Of a DNA stretch of 44,981 nt, positions 18,022 through 26,125 are shown one piece after another (the first letter of the stretch is position 1; the number at the start of each line of letters is the position of its first letter). This DNA is from Acinetobacter pragensis (GTDB lineage Bacteria; Pseudomonadota; Gammaproteobacteria; Pseudomonadales; Moraxellaceae). The position numbers and the translations under genes are program-made. The DNA lies in contig NZ_LUAW01000028.1 of the NCBI RefSeq assembly GCF_001605895.1, positions 59-45,039 of the forward strand. The letters are read 5' to 3'. The notes below the pieces were generated by a model. The model was not told the DNA's origin, did not search any database, and saw only the letters and a program-made list of their open reading frames with translations.

Positions 18022-18055
18022 AAAGCCTTCAGCAGAATAATCGGCCAAAGGCTTT
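18022..18055 (-). terminator. Terminator of metY
   Basis: On the minus strand, AAAGCCTT (18055-18048) pairs with AAGGCTTT (18029-18022) around an 18-base loop, then runs into several T. It lies 24 bases after the metY stop. Confidence 0.8.
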
Positions 18056-18078
18056 AAATGTAAAAATTCTTAAAAGAT

Positions 18079-19377
18079 TTAAACTGCGGCTAAAGCTTGT
18101 TCTAAATCCGCAATCAAGTCATCAATATGTTCAATTCCTACAGATAGGCGCACCATATCGATACTCACGCCAGCCGATTTCAGCTCTTGTTCATTCAGCT
18201 GGCGGTGCGTGGTGGTTGCTGGATGGCAGGCGAGGCTTTTTGCATCACCGATATTGACCAAGCGGGTAAACAGCTGCAGTGCATCAATGAAGCGCGTGCC
18301 GCCTTGCAGGCCGTCCTGCACGCCAAAAGATAGAATTGCGGACGGTTTCCCTTTTACATATTTTTGCGCCAAAGCATGCTGCGGATGATCCTTCAAGCCC
18401 GCATAGTTCACCCATTTTACTTTAGGATGGGTTTTTAGATATTCAGCAACTTTTTGCGCATTTTCAGTATGGCGTTCCATGCGCAGATTCAGCGTTTCTA
18501 AACCTTGCAGGATCAAGAACACGCTTAAAGGACTAATCGCAGCGCCAGTGTTGCGTAATGGCACGACCCGGGCGCGGGCGATATAGGCGGCTTCGCCTAA
18601 GGCTTCAACATAATTGACGCCGTGATAGCTTGGATCCGGGGTGTTTAATACTTTGAAGCGTTCTGGGTATTTGCCCCACGGGAATTTTCCGCTGTCGACA
18701 ATGGCCCCGCCAATCGAATTGCCGTGACCGCCAATCGAATTGCCGTGACCGCCAATATATTTGGTCAATGAATGCACGACAATGTCTGCGCCATGTTCAA
18801 AAGGTTTCAGCAGCGCAGGAGTGGCAACCGTATTGTCTACAATTACAGGCACGCCATACTCATGCGCAATTTTGGCAATGGCTTCTAGGTCTATGATGTT
18901 GCCGAGCGGGTTGCCGATTGATTCGACAAATACCAATTTGGTTTTTTCGTCAATCAGGCTGCGTAATGCTTCTGGGTTTTGATAGTCAAAGAAGCGGACT
19001 TCAATGCCTTGCTTTGGCAATGAATGCGCGAATAAGTTGTACGTTCCGCCATACAGTGTAGAAACAGAAGCAATATTGTCACCCGCTTCAGCAATCGTCT
19101 GAATAGAGTAGGTGATGGCCGCCATACCTGAAGCCAGCGCCAGTGCGCCAATCCCGCCTTCAAGGGCGGCAAGGCGCTGCTCCAGTACAGCAGTTGTCGG
19201 GTTCATGATTCGGGTGTAAATATTGCCTTGAACTTTTAAATCAAATAAATCAGCGCCATGCTGCGTATCATCAAAAGCATATGAAGTGGTTTGGTAAATT
19301 GGAACTGCGACAGCCTTGGTTGTTGCTTCTGGGCTGTACCCCGCGTGAATCGCTAAAGTTTCATCTTTATAAGTCAT
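18079..19377 (-). CDS. metY: O-acetylhomoserine sulfhydrylase (aminocarboxypropyltransferase)
   Basis: PLP enzyme of the Cys/Met metabolism family that makes homocysteine from O-acetylhomoserine and sulfide. Family features are ETLAIHAGY at the N terminus, [22 protein letters not shown] (about 54-75), SGMAAI (83-88), the VDNTVATP segment (180-187) and the PLP lysine in [11 protein letters not shown] (K206). The GGHGNSI element just after this lysine occurs twice in tandem (209-215 and 216-222), from an exact 21-bp duplication. The 432-residue length is seven more than expected without the duplication. Sulfide would come from the sulfate pathway served by the two sbp genes in this window. Confidence 0.93.
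   Translation of the reverse strand: MTYKDETLAIHAGYSPEATTKAVAVPIYQTTSYAFDDTQHGADLFDLKVQGNIYTRIMNPTTAVLEQRLAALEGGIGALALASGMAAITYSIQTIAEAGDNIASVSTLYGGTYNLFAHSLPKQGIEVRFFDYQNPEALRSLIDEKTKLVFVESIGNPLGNIIDLEAIAKIAHEYGVPVIVDNTVATPALLKPFEHGADIVVHSLTKYIGGHGNSIGGHGNSIGGAIVDSGKFPWGKYPERFKVLNTPDPSYHGVNYVEALGEAAYIARARVVPLRNTGAAISPLSVFLILQGLETLNLRMERHTENAQKVAEYLKTHPKVKWVNYAGLKDHPQHALAQKYVKGKPSAILSFGVQDGLQGGTRFIDALQLFTRLVNIGDAKSLACHPATTTHRQLNEQELKSAGVSIDMVRLSVGIEHIDDLIADLEQALAAV
18707..18748. repeat. 21-bp in-frame tandem duplication inside metY
   Basis: Two exact copies of a 21-bp unit (18707-18727 and 18728-18748), followed by the first eight bases of a third. They encode GGHGNSI twice, beginning three residues after the PLP-binding lysine. 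The reading frame is kept. Confidence 0.95.
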
Positions 19378-19439
19378 AATTACATCATCTAAGTGAGTTA
19401 ATTGTTAAGGGTGGTTATTTAATCAGTCTATCATCTGCG

Positions 19440-19461
19440 AATATGAATAAAAGTGCATATT
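19440..19461. promoter_or_regulatory. LysR-type dyad upstream of metY
   Basis: AATATG and CATATT form a six-base inverted repeat separated by ten bases, about 63 bases before the metY start. The symmetry and position resemble LysR-family operator sites; MetR or CysB would be sensible candidates for a sulfhydrylase gene. This is inference from symmetry only. Confidence 0.3.
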
Positions 19462-19600
19462 TATAGAAAAGAAAATCTAATTAAGGCATAACGCAGAAAT
19501 TTATTCAGCAGGAGCTGAGCGAATATAAGTGCCGCCTGCGGTGTTTGAAAAATAAACATGCCATTAGTTGTAACAAACTATGGAAGTTGCGCGGCATTTC

Positions 19601-19629
19601 TTATGTTTTCGGCGCTTTTATCGTATAAT
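19601..19629 (+). promoter_or_regulatory. Candidate ettA promoter
   Basis: A perfect TATAAT at 19624-19629, 80 bases before the ettA start. The hexamer at 17-base spacing (TTATGT, 19601-19606) is a poor -35. The region 19378-19600 otherwise holds the divergent metY control region and no gene. Confidence 0.5.
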
Positions 19630-19708
19630 GCTCCGATTATTTTTTCGCTCATTTGAGCTGGGGCGCTTTTGCTGTCCCGAATCTGGTTTTTCTATTGAGG
19701 AGTCCTGC

Positions 19709-21370
19709 GTGGCCCAATATATTTATACGATGAACCGAGTGTCTAAGATGGTTCCGCCTAAGCGCGAAATCTTAAAAGACATCTCTTTATCATTTTTCCC
19801 AGGCGCTAAAATTGGTGTGCTTGGTTTAAACGGTGCAGGTAAATCTACCTTGCTTCGTATTATGGCTGGCGTAGATAAAGATTTCTCAGGTGAAGCGCGT
19901 GCACAGCCGGGCATTAAAATCGGTTATCTGGAGCAGGAGCCGCCGCTGGATCCGGCAAAAGACGTTCGAGGCAACGTTGAAGACGGCTTGCGTGAGCCGC
20001 TTGACGCTTTAGCCCGCTTGGACGAAGTATTTGCAGAATATGCCGCTGAAGATGCTGACTTTGATGCGCTTGCGAAAGAACAGGAAAAACTGGAAGCGAT
20101 TATCCATTCGTGGGATGCGCACAACTTGAGCAATCAAATGGATCAGGCTGCTGCAGCTCTGAACCTTCCTGCTTGGGATGCGGATGTCAGCTTGCTTTCA
20201 GGCGGTGAACGCCGCCGTGTCGCGCTGTGCCGTTTGCTGCTGTCTAAACCGGACATGTTGCTTCTTGATGAACCGACGAACCATTTGGATGCAGAATCTG
20301 TATCTTGGCTGGAACGCTTCTTGAAAGATTTTGCCGGCACCATCGTTGCGATTACGCATGACCGTTATTTCTTGGATAACGTTGCTGAGTGGATTCTGGA
20401 GCTGGACCGCGGTATGGGCATTCCTTACCAAGGCAACTACTCTTCTTGGCTTGAGCAGAAAAATGCCCGTTTAGAGCAAGAGAACAAGCAAGAAGAATCT
20501 TTTGCGAAAGCATTGAAAAAAGAACTGGAATGGGTTCGTTCAAATGCCAAAGGCCAGCAAAAGAAAAACAAAGCGCGTATGGAGCGTTTTGAAGAGCTTA
20601 ACTCACGCGAATTCCAGCAGCGTAACGAAACATCAGAAATCTACATTCCGCCTGGCCCGCGTTTGGGTAACAAGGTGGTTGATGTTGAAGGCATCAGCAA
20701 GTCATTTGACGGCCGTTTGCTTTACGAAAACCTGACGTTCTCTGTACCGCCTACGGCGATTGTGGGTATTGTCGGTCCGAACGGTGCAGGTAAAACTACG
20801 CTATTCCGCATGATGACGGGCGAACAGCAGCCGGATACCGGTACTGTAACGCTGGGTGAGTCGGTTAAAGTGGCGTATGTAGGCCAGATCCGCGACACTT
20901 TAGACAACAATAAAACGGTTTGGGAAGAAGTTTCCGGCGGTTTGGATATTCTGCGTATTGGGGATTACGAAATTGCTTCCCGTGCCTATATCGGCCGTTT
21001 CAACTTTAAAGGCCAAGATCAGCAAAAACGTGTTGGTGAATTGTCTGGCGGTGAACGTAACCGTTTACAGCTTGCCAAAATCCTGCAAATGGGCGCAAAC
21101 GTAATCTTGCTGGATGAACCGTCAAACGACTTGGATATCGAAACTTTACGTGCGCTTGAGGATGCGATTCTTGTATTCCCAGGTACGGTAATGGTGGTGT
21201 CGCATGACCGCTGGTTCTTAGACCGTATTGCAACACACATTTTATCTTTCGAAAATGAACAGCCTGAATTCTATGCGGGCAACTATGCTGAATATGAAGC
21301 TTACCGCCTAGCGCGGTTAGGCGATGCTGCTGTGCAAAAGCGTTCTAAATACAAAAAAATTGGCGGTTAA
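19709..21370 (+). CDS. ettA: Energy-dependent translational throttle protein EttA (ABC-F)
   Basis: ABC-F ATPase that binds the ribosomal E site and gates the first elongation step according to ATP/ADP. Two ABC domains are visible: Walker A GLNGAGKST (39-47), signature LSGGERRR (about 162-169) and LLLDEPTNHLD (about 184-194); then GPNGAGKTT and LSGGERNR in the second half. The charged P-site interaction linker contains EWVRSNAKGQQKKNKARM. I chose the GTG at 19709 because the protein then starts VAQYIYTM, aligned with E. coli MAQFVYTM, and GAGGAG lies correctly upstream. The length of 553 residues matches the family. Monocistronic. Confidence 0.96.
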   Translation: MAQYIYTMNRVSKMVPPKREILKDISLSFFPGAKIGVLGLNGAGKSTLLRIMAGVDKDFSGEARAQPGIKIGYLEQEPPLDPAKDVRGNVEDGLREPLDALARLDEVFAEYAAEDADFDALAKEQEKLEAIIHSWDAHNLSNQMDQAAAALNLPAWDADVSLLSGGERRRVALCRLLLSKPDMLLLDEPTNHLDAESVSWLERFLKDFAGTIVAITHDRYFLDNVAEWILELDRGMGIPYQGNYSSWLEQKNARLEQENKQEESFAKALKKELEWVRSNAKGQQKKNKARMERFEELNSREFQQRNETSEIYIPPGPRLGNKVVDVEGISKSFDGRLLYENLTFSVPPTAIVGIVGPNGAGKTTLFRMMTGEQQPDTGTVTLGESVKVAYVGQIRDTLDNNKTVWEEVSGGLDILRIGDYEIASRAYIGRFNFKGQDQQKRVGELSGGERNRLQLAKILQMGANVILLDEPSNDLDIETLRALEDAILVFPGTVMVVSHDRWFLDRIATHILSFENEQPEFYAGNYAEYEAYRLARLGDAAVQKRSKYKKIGG

Positions 21371-21392
21371 TCCCAATTCTAAATATAAAAAA

Positions 21393-21416
21393 ACCAGCCT
21401 AAGGGCTGGTTTTTTT
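21393..21416 (+). terminator. Bidirectional terminator between ettA and the DUF4198-like gene
   Basis: ACCAGCC (21393-21399) pairs with GGCTGGT (21404-21410) around TAAG, with A-runs before and T-runs after. It can end both ettA and the convergent minus-strand gene, whose stop is ten bases away. Confidence 0.92.
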
Positions 21417-21426
21417 ATGGGTGTGC

Positions 21427-22242
21427 CTATTGCTTTATATACCCAGCCGCAGGTGTTTTCACTCCTAAGCTGATAATCGTGTAATGTTGATTTTTAGGAA
21501 TGGTTTTACTTGCCGGTTTTTCACTGATTTCCAGTAAATAATTCCCCGCGTGAGGGAAGGTTGCAGTAACTGAACCATTTGCTTGTACAGCAATAGTTTG
21601 AGCTTGTTTATCGGTTGTGCCTTGAGCGCGAATCAGTACTTCTGCGTGAGCGAACGGCTTGCCTGCTTTGTTCAGTTGAAGCTGAACAGGCTTTCCAGCC
21701 TCGATGGAGTTGGGATGGGTTTGAAATGCCACCTGAATTGGCGCTGGAGTTGCCGCAATTGCAGAAGTAGTTTCTTTGCTGATATAAGTTTGAATGTTCC
21801 ATTCGCGAATAGTGTTGATTTTCTTAGGTGTTTTTCCTTTGAAATCGCTTGGAATGACATAGTCTCGTTCGCTCAACGCAGGAGCTTTGTCAGCGGCAGC
21901 ATCTACAAAAACTTTCCACTGTTTATCATATTGTGCATATTGAATAGGGTAGGATGTTTTGCCATAGACGGTATAGGTACCTTGTTCAGGCAATTTGAGG
22001 TCAAATAATGTTGCTGATTCCAAATAGCTTTGAGGTTGAATGCTGATTTGGCTTTGGTCAGGTTGAATCACAGTAAATTGAATATCCTTCAATGCATATT
22101 CAGTATTTAAAGCCTCTTCGGCATAGCCGCTCAACATCGTCATTTGTGTATTTGCAGTGCTAAAGCTTAACGGTGCAATATATGGTTCATGCGCTTGGCT
22201 GTATGAGCAGGTGAGTAGGGCTAAAACTAAATATTTTTTCAT
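21427..22242 (-). CDS. Periplasmic DUF4198-like protein
   Basis: A 271-residue secreted protein: a short signal peptide (1-17) ends at SQA, leaving a mature N terminus of HEPYIAPLSF. That His-Glu/Pro start and the two beta-rich halves (about 18-130 and 160-260) resemble DUF4198 proteins, which are often found with metal transport genes. No enzyme motif is visible. It is transcribed divergently from the CDF exporter across a Fur-box-like palindrome, so a role in periplasmic metal handling is plausible but inferred. It shares a bidirectional terminator with ettA. Confidence 0.7.
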   Translation of the reverse strand: MKKYLVLALLTCSYSQAHEPYIAPLSFSTANTQMTMLSGYAEEALNTEYALKDIQFTVIQPDQSQISIQPQSYLESATLFDLKLPEQGTYTVYGKTSYPIQYAQYDKQWKVFVDAAADKAPALSERDYVIPSDFKGKTPKKINTIREWNIQTYISKETTSAIAATPAPIQVAFQTHPNSIEAGKPVQLQLNKAGKPFAHAEVLIRAQGTTDKQAQTIAVQANGSVTATFPHAGNYLLEISEKPASKTIPKNQHYTIISLGVKTPAAGYIKQ

Positions 22243-22310
22243 TATCAGCTTCCTGAATAATTTTTGTGTGGTTTTATGGGAAATTCAATGCAGGTTAGTA
22301 TATCGAGGAA

Positions 22311-22351
22311 TAAATTTAATTGATAACAATAATTATTATCAATTAAATTTA
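22311..22351. promoter_or_regulatory. 41-bp palindrome containing a Fur-box-like site
   Basis: Sixteen-base perfect arms (22311-22326 and 22336-22351) flank a nine-base centre. The 19-base core at 22322-22340 (GATAACAATAATTATTATC) matches the classical Fur box at 16 of 19 positions by my count. It lies 69 bases before the DUF4198-like start and 50 bases before czcD, so one bound repressor could cover both promoters. Fur is the best guess; Zur or another metal regulator is possible. Confidence 0.65.
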
Positions 22352-22400
22352 AATTAAACGATTTGATTCAGAAAATTAATCAAACAATAAGAGGTGAGCA

Positions 22401-23354
22401 ATGAGTAGCCATCATGATCACAGCCATGCTGTGGTGACGGAAGGAAATGCAAAAAAACTGACTTTTGCTTTAATGCTGACGGTGACATTTCTAGTCATAG
22501 AAGTCATTGCCGGCTTTATGACACAAAGCTTGGCGCTGCTTTCTGACGCAGCTCATATGTTTACCGATGCCGCCGCGCTGGCAATTGCCCTGGCCGCGAT
22601 AAAGATTGGAAAACTGCCCGCAGACGATAAACGCACCTTCGGCTATCAGCGCTTTGAAATACTGGCTGCGTTATTTAATGCATCAATGCTGTTTATGGTG
22701 GCCGTTTACATTTTATTTGAAGCCTATCAGCGTTTTAGCCATCCGCCTGAAATCCAAAGTACGGGCATGATGGCAGTTGCGGTTATCGGGCTGATTATTA
22801 ATTTAATTTCCATGCGGATTTTATTTTCCAGTTCTAAGGACAGCCTCAATGTTAAAGGCGCCTATTTAGAAGTGCTGAGTGATGCACTCGGTTCTTTCGG
22901 AGTGATTATTGGTGCGGCGGTGATTTATTTTAAAGGCTGGATGTGGGTGGACACCGTCATTGCTGTGCTGATCGGTTTCTGGGTGCTGCCTCGGACGTGG
23001 ATTTTATTGAAGCAGAGCATCAATATCCTGCTGGAAGGTGTGCCTGAAGAAATTGATATTGAAAAACTGCGCAATGATTTGTTGGGCTTAAAAGGAGTGG
23101 AGAGCATACACCAGCTCAAGGTATGGGCAATCACCTCAAAAAATGTGCATTTAACCGTGCATTTGCTGGCGCCTTGCGCAGACAAGAATGAACTGTATCG
23201 CAGTGCGCTGGAGATGCTGAGCCATGAGCATGGCATTACGGAAATGACGCTGCAGATTGAGGATGATCTGTGCGCTGCGCATGGGTATCAGCCTGCTGAA
23301 GATGCTCATGATGAACTGGAGCATCATCATGATGTAGCGCCGCATAAGCATTAA
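22401..23354 (+). CDS. czcD: Cation diffusion facilitator, CzcD-type Zn/Co/Cd exporter
   Basis: Inner-membrane divalent-cation/proton antiporter of the CDF family, 317 residues. Six membrane helices span about 18-205. The first metal-site motif is LLSDAAHMFTD (46-56) in helix 2, and the helix-5 counterpart is AYLEVLSDALGS (154-165), the CzcD-like form with Glu-Val-Leu-Ser-Asp. A C-terminal cytoplasmic ferredoxin-like domain follows (about 215-290). Both ends are His-rich (SHHDHSH at 3-9; HHHDVAPHKH at the end), which suggests metal binding. AGAGGTGAGC precedes the ATG. Confidence 0.92.
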   Translation: MSSHHDHSHAVVTEGNAKKLTFALMLTVTFLVIEVIAGFMTQSLALLSDAAHMFTDAAALAIALAAIKIGKLPADDKRTFGYQRFEILAALFNASMLFMVAVYILFEAYQRFSHPPEIQSTGMMAVAVIGLIINLISMRILFSSSKDSLNVKGAYLEVLSDALGSFGVIIGAAVIYFKGWMWVDTVIAVLIGFWVLPRTWILLKQSINILLEGVPEEIDIEKLRNDLLGLKGVESIHQLKVWAITSKNVHLTVHLLAPCADKNELYRSALEMLSHEHGITEMTLQIEDDLCAAHGYQPAEDAHDELEHHHDVAPHKH

Positions 23355-23373
23355 GCGCTGAGGCGGCGCTTTT
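23353..23373 (+). terminator. Weak terminator overlapping the czcD stop codon
   Basis: AAGCGC (23353-23358) pairs with GCGCTT (23366-23371), followed by only a few T. The left arm begins inside the TAA stop codon. Confidence 0.45.
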
Positions 23374-23398
23374 GAATTAAACTGTGAAAAAACTTAAA

Positions 23399-23740
23399 TC
23401 AGCTTTCCCATTCATGATCGCATTCGCGGCATTTCCACTTTTTTTGTGACTGCATGAATGCCTGCATTGAAATTTTGAAATCCGGCAGGTCGCGGTAAAA
23501 CAAAAATCCTGCAATCGCGCAGACAATGAATACCGCGACAGTTGCAGTTTGCAAAGTGGTTCCTGCGCCATCGCCAAAAAGCCACATGGCAATGCTGATG
23601 ATGACCAAGAGCAGCAATACAAAAATGGCAGGAATTAAAAAGACTAAGCTTTTAGGCACGACTGGACGCGCTGCAGGTTCCCCTGCTTGGGCGACAGGCA
23701 TAATTTTAGGGCTTTGGCATTTTGGGCAGCGGTATTGCAT
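23399..23740 (-). CDS. Small zinc-ribbon membrane protein
   Basis: A 113-residue protein with a CxxC pair at each end (YRCPKC near residue 4-7 and WKCRECDHEW near 102-111) that together could form one zinc ribbon. Two hydrophobic segments lie between them (about 32-55 and 60-80). I chose the ATG at 23740, which has AGGAG nine bases upstream; longer in-frame starts lack a site and add residues unlike the rest. No function is known to me. It is convergent with czcD. Confidence 0.75.
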   Translation of the reverse strand: MQYRCPKCQSPKIMPVAQAGEPAARPVVPKSLVFLIPAIFVLLLLVIISIAMWLFGDGAGTTLQTATVAVFIVCAIAGFLFYRDLPDFKISMQAFMQSQKKWKCRECDHEWES

Positions 23741-23860
23741 TGCAACTCCTAATTTTAATCTATGGGCTATTTTAATCGGAATAATGCAGAATGCAAAAAA
23801 CGCGTCATAAAAATGCCTTGGCGGCGGAGAACTGGCGGTCAATATTGAATCACAGGCAAT

Positions 23861-23892
23861 AAAAAACCCAAGTCATAATGCTTGGGTTTTTT
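23861..23892 (-). terminator. Terminator of the tRNA-Ala/tRNA-Glu transcript
   Basis: AAAACCCAAG (23863-23872) and CTTGGGTTTT (23881-23890) form a ten-pair stem with an eight-base loop, flanked by A and T runs on both sides. It lies 24 bases after tRNA-Glu. Confidence 0.88.
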
Positions 23893-23916
23893 ACTAAGAT
23901 GTCGCCATCTTGAATA

Positions 23917-23992
23917 TGGCGTCCCTACGGGGATTCGAACCCCGGTTACCGCCGTGAAAGGGCGATGTCCTAGGCCTCTAGACGATAGGGAC
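23917..23992 (-). tRNA. tRNA-Glu(TTC)
   Basis: A 76-nt cloverleaf on the minus strand with GTCCCTA/TAGGGAC acceptor pairing, anticodon TTC in loop CTTTCAC, T-loop TTCGAAT and encoded CCA. It is co-transcribed with tRNA-Ala, 27 bases downstream of it. gltX, the enzyme that charges it, lies about 160 bp away. Confidence 0.97.
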
Positions 23993-24019
23993 AAGTGAGG
24001 CATACACAGGTAAAACTTT

Positions 24020-24095
24020 TGGTGGAGTCAAGGAGGATCGAACTCCTGACCTCTACAATGCCATTGTAGCGCTCTACCAACTGAGCTATGACCCC
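24020..24095 (-). tRNA. tRNA-Ala(GGC)
   Basis: A 76-nt cloverleaf on the minus strand: GGGGTCA 5' acceptor strand, D-arm AGCTCAGTTGGTAGAGC, anticodon GGC in loop ATGGCAT, T-loop TTCGATC and encoded CCA. It is the first gene of a two-tRNA transcript. Confidence 0.96.
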
Positions 24096-24111
24096 AGTCT
24101 GTGTGAGCGCT

Positions 24112-24140
24112 ATATTATGGATATAACACTCACACGTCAA
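24112..24140 (-). promoter_or_regulatory. Strong promoter of the tRNA-Ala/tRNA-Glu unit
   Basis: On the minus strand TTGACG (24140-24135), a 17-base spacer and TAATAT (24117-24112). Transcription would start about ten bases before tRNA-Ala, after a GC-rich discriminator (AGCGCTC), as in stringently controlled stable-RNA promoters. GTGTGAG (24101-24107) and CTCACAC (24129-24135) form an inverted repeat over the promoter. Confidence 0.85.
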
Positions 24141-24152
24141 CTAAAAAATTAA

Positions 24153-25661
24153 TTAAGCTTCATCAACTGCATCATTTTTCGGCAATTTTAAGCTTTCATT
24201 GAGTTTTTCCCAGACTTTTGCTTCTTTTTTGCTCGGTCCGCCAACAATCTCCAGCGCATGGCGCAAACGGGCAAAGGTTAAATCCGGGCCAATGGTGACC
24301 ATGGACTGCATGACGGGTGTTGACGATGTTGAGCCTGCAATGGCAATAAAGAATGCCGTCATGAAGTCACGCAATTTAATTTCCATCTGGCTGGCCAGAT
24401 CCATCAGTGTTTGGCTGACTGTGTCATTGTTCCAGGTGAATAGGCTTTCTAGGCGCCAAATGGCAAACTGCAGGCTTTGACGGACCTGTTCTTCAGTCAG
24501 TTTTTTGCTGTCAAATTGCTCTTTGGTCAATGTTGGGAATTGGTTGAAGTAAAAACCAGCCCAATTCACCGCTTCCGACAGCAGGTTAATCCGCGGCTGA
24601 ATCGCAGCGGCAATATCTTCCAGCGTCTGGCGGTCAGATTTCCAAGCCAGCAGCGTATTCAGCAGTTCGGCAGGAGTTAGGCCTTTAATCCACTGGCCAT
24701 TCAGCCAATTCAATTTTTCAACGTCAAAGATTGGACCGCCCAGCGATACACGTTTGATGTCAAAGTGCTCGACCATTTCAGCTAAAGTGAATTTTTCACT
24801 TTCATCCGGCATTGACCAGCCCATGCGGCCTAAATAGTTCAGCAAAGCTTCCGGCAGTACGCCAATATCTTTGTAATAATTGATTGAAGTCGGATTTTTA
24901 CGTTTAGACAGTTTTGATTTATCCGGGTTGCGCAGTAATGGCATATGGCACAGTACAGGCATATCCCAGCCAAAGTATTTGTAGAGCAATTGATGCTTCG
25001 GCGCAGAAGGAATCCATTCTTCACCGCGGATCACATGGGTGATTTCCATCAAATGGTCATCGACCACATTGGCTAAATGATAGGTCGGCAGCCCATCTGT
25101 TTTCAGCAGAATCTGCATATCCACTTGCGCCCAAGGAATATCCACTTCACCGCGCAGCAGATCTTCAAATTTACAAATGCCTTCGGCCGGTACTTTCATG
25201 CGGATCACATGCGCTTCGCCGGCAGCTAAACGGCGCTGCACGTCTTCTTCAGACAAGTGCAAGCCACGGCCGTCATAACGCGGAGATTCACCGCGCGCTT
25301 GCTGTTCGGCGCGCATTTGGTCTAATTCTTCTGCAGTTGCAAAGCAGTAGAAGGCATGGCCTTTTTCGACCAGTTCCAGCGCATACTGCTTGTAGATTCC
25401 CATGCGTTCAGATTGGCGGTAAGGCGCATGCGGGCCGCCGACATCTGGACCTTCTGACCAGTTTAAGCCTAACCAGCGCAATGAATCCAGAATCATTTTT
25501 TCAGATTCTGGGGTCGAGCGCAGCTGGTCTGTATCTTCAATGCGAAGAATGAATTCACCGCCGTGCTGTTTTGCAAAACACAGGTTAAACAAGGCGATAT
25601 AAGCTGTACCTACATGAGGAAAGCCGGTAGGAGAAGGAGCAATACGGGTACGTACGGTCAT
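24153..25661 (-). CDS. gltX: Glutamate-tRNA ligase
   Basis: Class I aminoacyl-tRNA synthetase that charges tRNA-Glu. The 502-residue product has the HIGH-equivalent motif in [14 protein letters not shown] (7-20), the ILRIEDTD glutamate-site motif (about 38-45), a KMSKS-equivalent SKLSKR near residues 249-254 and a helical anticodon-binding C-terminal half. Only the discriminating GluRS architecture is seen, with no sign of a GlnRS. Its own tRNA-Glu gene follows on the same strand, but that has a separate strong promoter. Confidence 0.97.
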   Translation of the reverse strand: MTVRTRIAPSPTGFPHVGTAYIALFNLCFAKQHGGEFILRIEDTDQLRSTPESEKMILDSLRWLGLNWSEGPDVGGPHAPYRQSERMGIYKQYALELVEKGHAFYCFATAEELDQMRAEQQARGESPRYDGRGLHLSEEDVQRRLAAGEAHVIRMKVPAEGICKFEDLLRGEVDIPWAQVDMQILLKTDGLPTYHLANVVDDHLMEITHVIRGEEWIPSAPKHQLLYKYFGWDMPVLCHMPLLRNPDKSKLSKRKNPTSINYYKDIGVLPEALLNYLGRMGWSMPDESEKFTLAEMVEHFDIKRVSLGGPIFDVEKLNWLNGQWIKGLTPAELLNTLLAWKSDRQTLEDIAAAIQPRINLLSEAVNWAGFYFNQFPTLTKEQFDSKKLTEEQVRQSLQFAIWRLESLFTWNNDTVSQTLMDLASQMEIKLRDFMTAFFIAIAGSTSSTPVMQSMVTIGPDLTFARLRHALEIVGGPSKKEAKVWEKLNESLKLPKNDAVDEA

Positions 25662-25694
25662 AACTGGATATTATTCAGAATGTAAATTGGAACT

Positions 25695-25700
25695 ATTATA
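25695..25700 (-). promoter_or_regulatory. Candidate -10 element of gltX
   Basis: Perfect TATAAT on the minus strand, 34 bases before the gltX ATG. Its -35 region falls inside the terminator of the upstream gene and is poor (ATTAAG), so the promoter assignment rests mostly on the -10. Confidence 0.4.
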
Positions 25701-25703
25701 ACG

Positions 25704-25750
25704 AAAAAGCCCAATCACTTAATGTTAAATTCAACATTCTGTGATTGAGC
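25704..25750 (-). terminator. Terminator of the small secreted protein gene
   Basis: On the minus strand, GCTCAATCAC pairs with GTGATTGGGC (one wobble). Inside it AATGTT/AACATT form a second stem, and five T follow. The long two-part hairpin lies 69 bases beyond the gene's stop. Confidence 0.85.
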
Positions 25751-25819
25751 TGATATTCAGGCTTTAAATTGGGGGATAAGCCATTTATTTATCAAGCGCT
25801 GCTGGTGGCAGCAGTGCGC

Positions 25820-26125
25820 TTAGGAATTATTTTGCAGAAATAAAGACTGCACAAAGCGGGTAAAGCTTTGGTTTTGTGATGCAAAGAAAGTCTGTGTTGG
25901 CGGCGCTTTAATGGCGGTCAGCACTTTTAAATTATCGTCTGACGGCAATTTTCCTTCAGTTTTCTGCTGATTCAGCGCTTTTTCAATAGGCGATTTTTTT
26001 TCAGCAGGCATTGAAACCTTGCTGTTTGCAGCTTTGCTGATCGCGGCTGCATGTCCTGCTTGCGCGGCAAATGTGAGGCCTAAACTTAAAAATAAGGCAT
26101 GAACTAAAGGTGATCTCATTTTCAA
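25820..26125 (-). CDS. Small secreted protein of unknown function
   Basis: A 101-residue protein with a clear signal peptide (1-27: MKMR, a Leu/Ala-rich core, then GHAAA). The mature part is Lys/Ser/Gln-rich up to about residue 62, then contains a more ordered end, TFFASQNQSFTRFVQSLFLQ. There are no cysteines and no lipobox. It is monocistronic, with its own strong two-part terminator. I do not recognise a family. Confidence 0.6.
   Translation of the reverse strand: MKMRSPLVHALFLSLGLTFAAQAGHAAAISKAANSKVSMPAEKKSPIEKALNQQKTEGKLPSDDNLKVLTAIKAPPTQTFFASQNQSFTRFVQSLFLQNNS

Noticed and set aside
19580..19708. A 43-residue N-terminal extension of EttA from an upstream ATG
   Set aside because: The extension has no family similarity, overlaps the promoter TATAAT, and the GTG at 19709 has GAGGAG upstream and aligns with the known EttA start.
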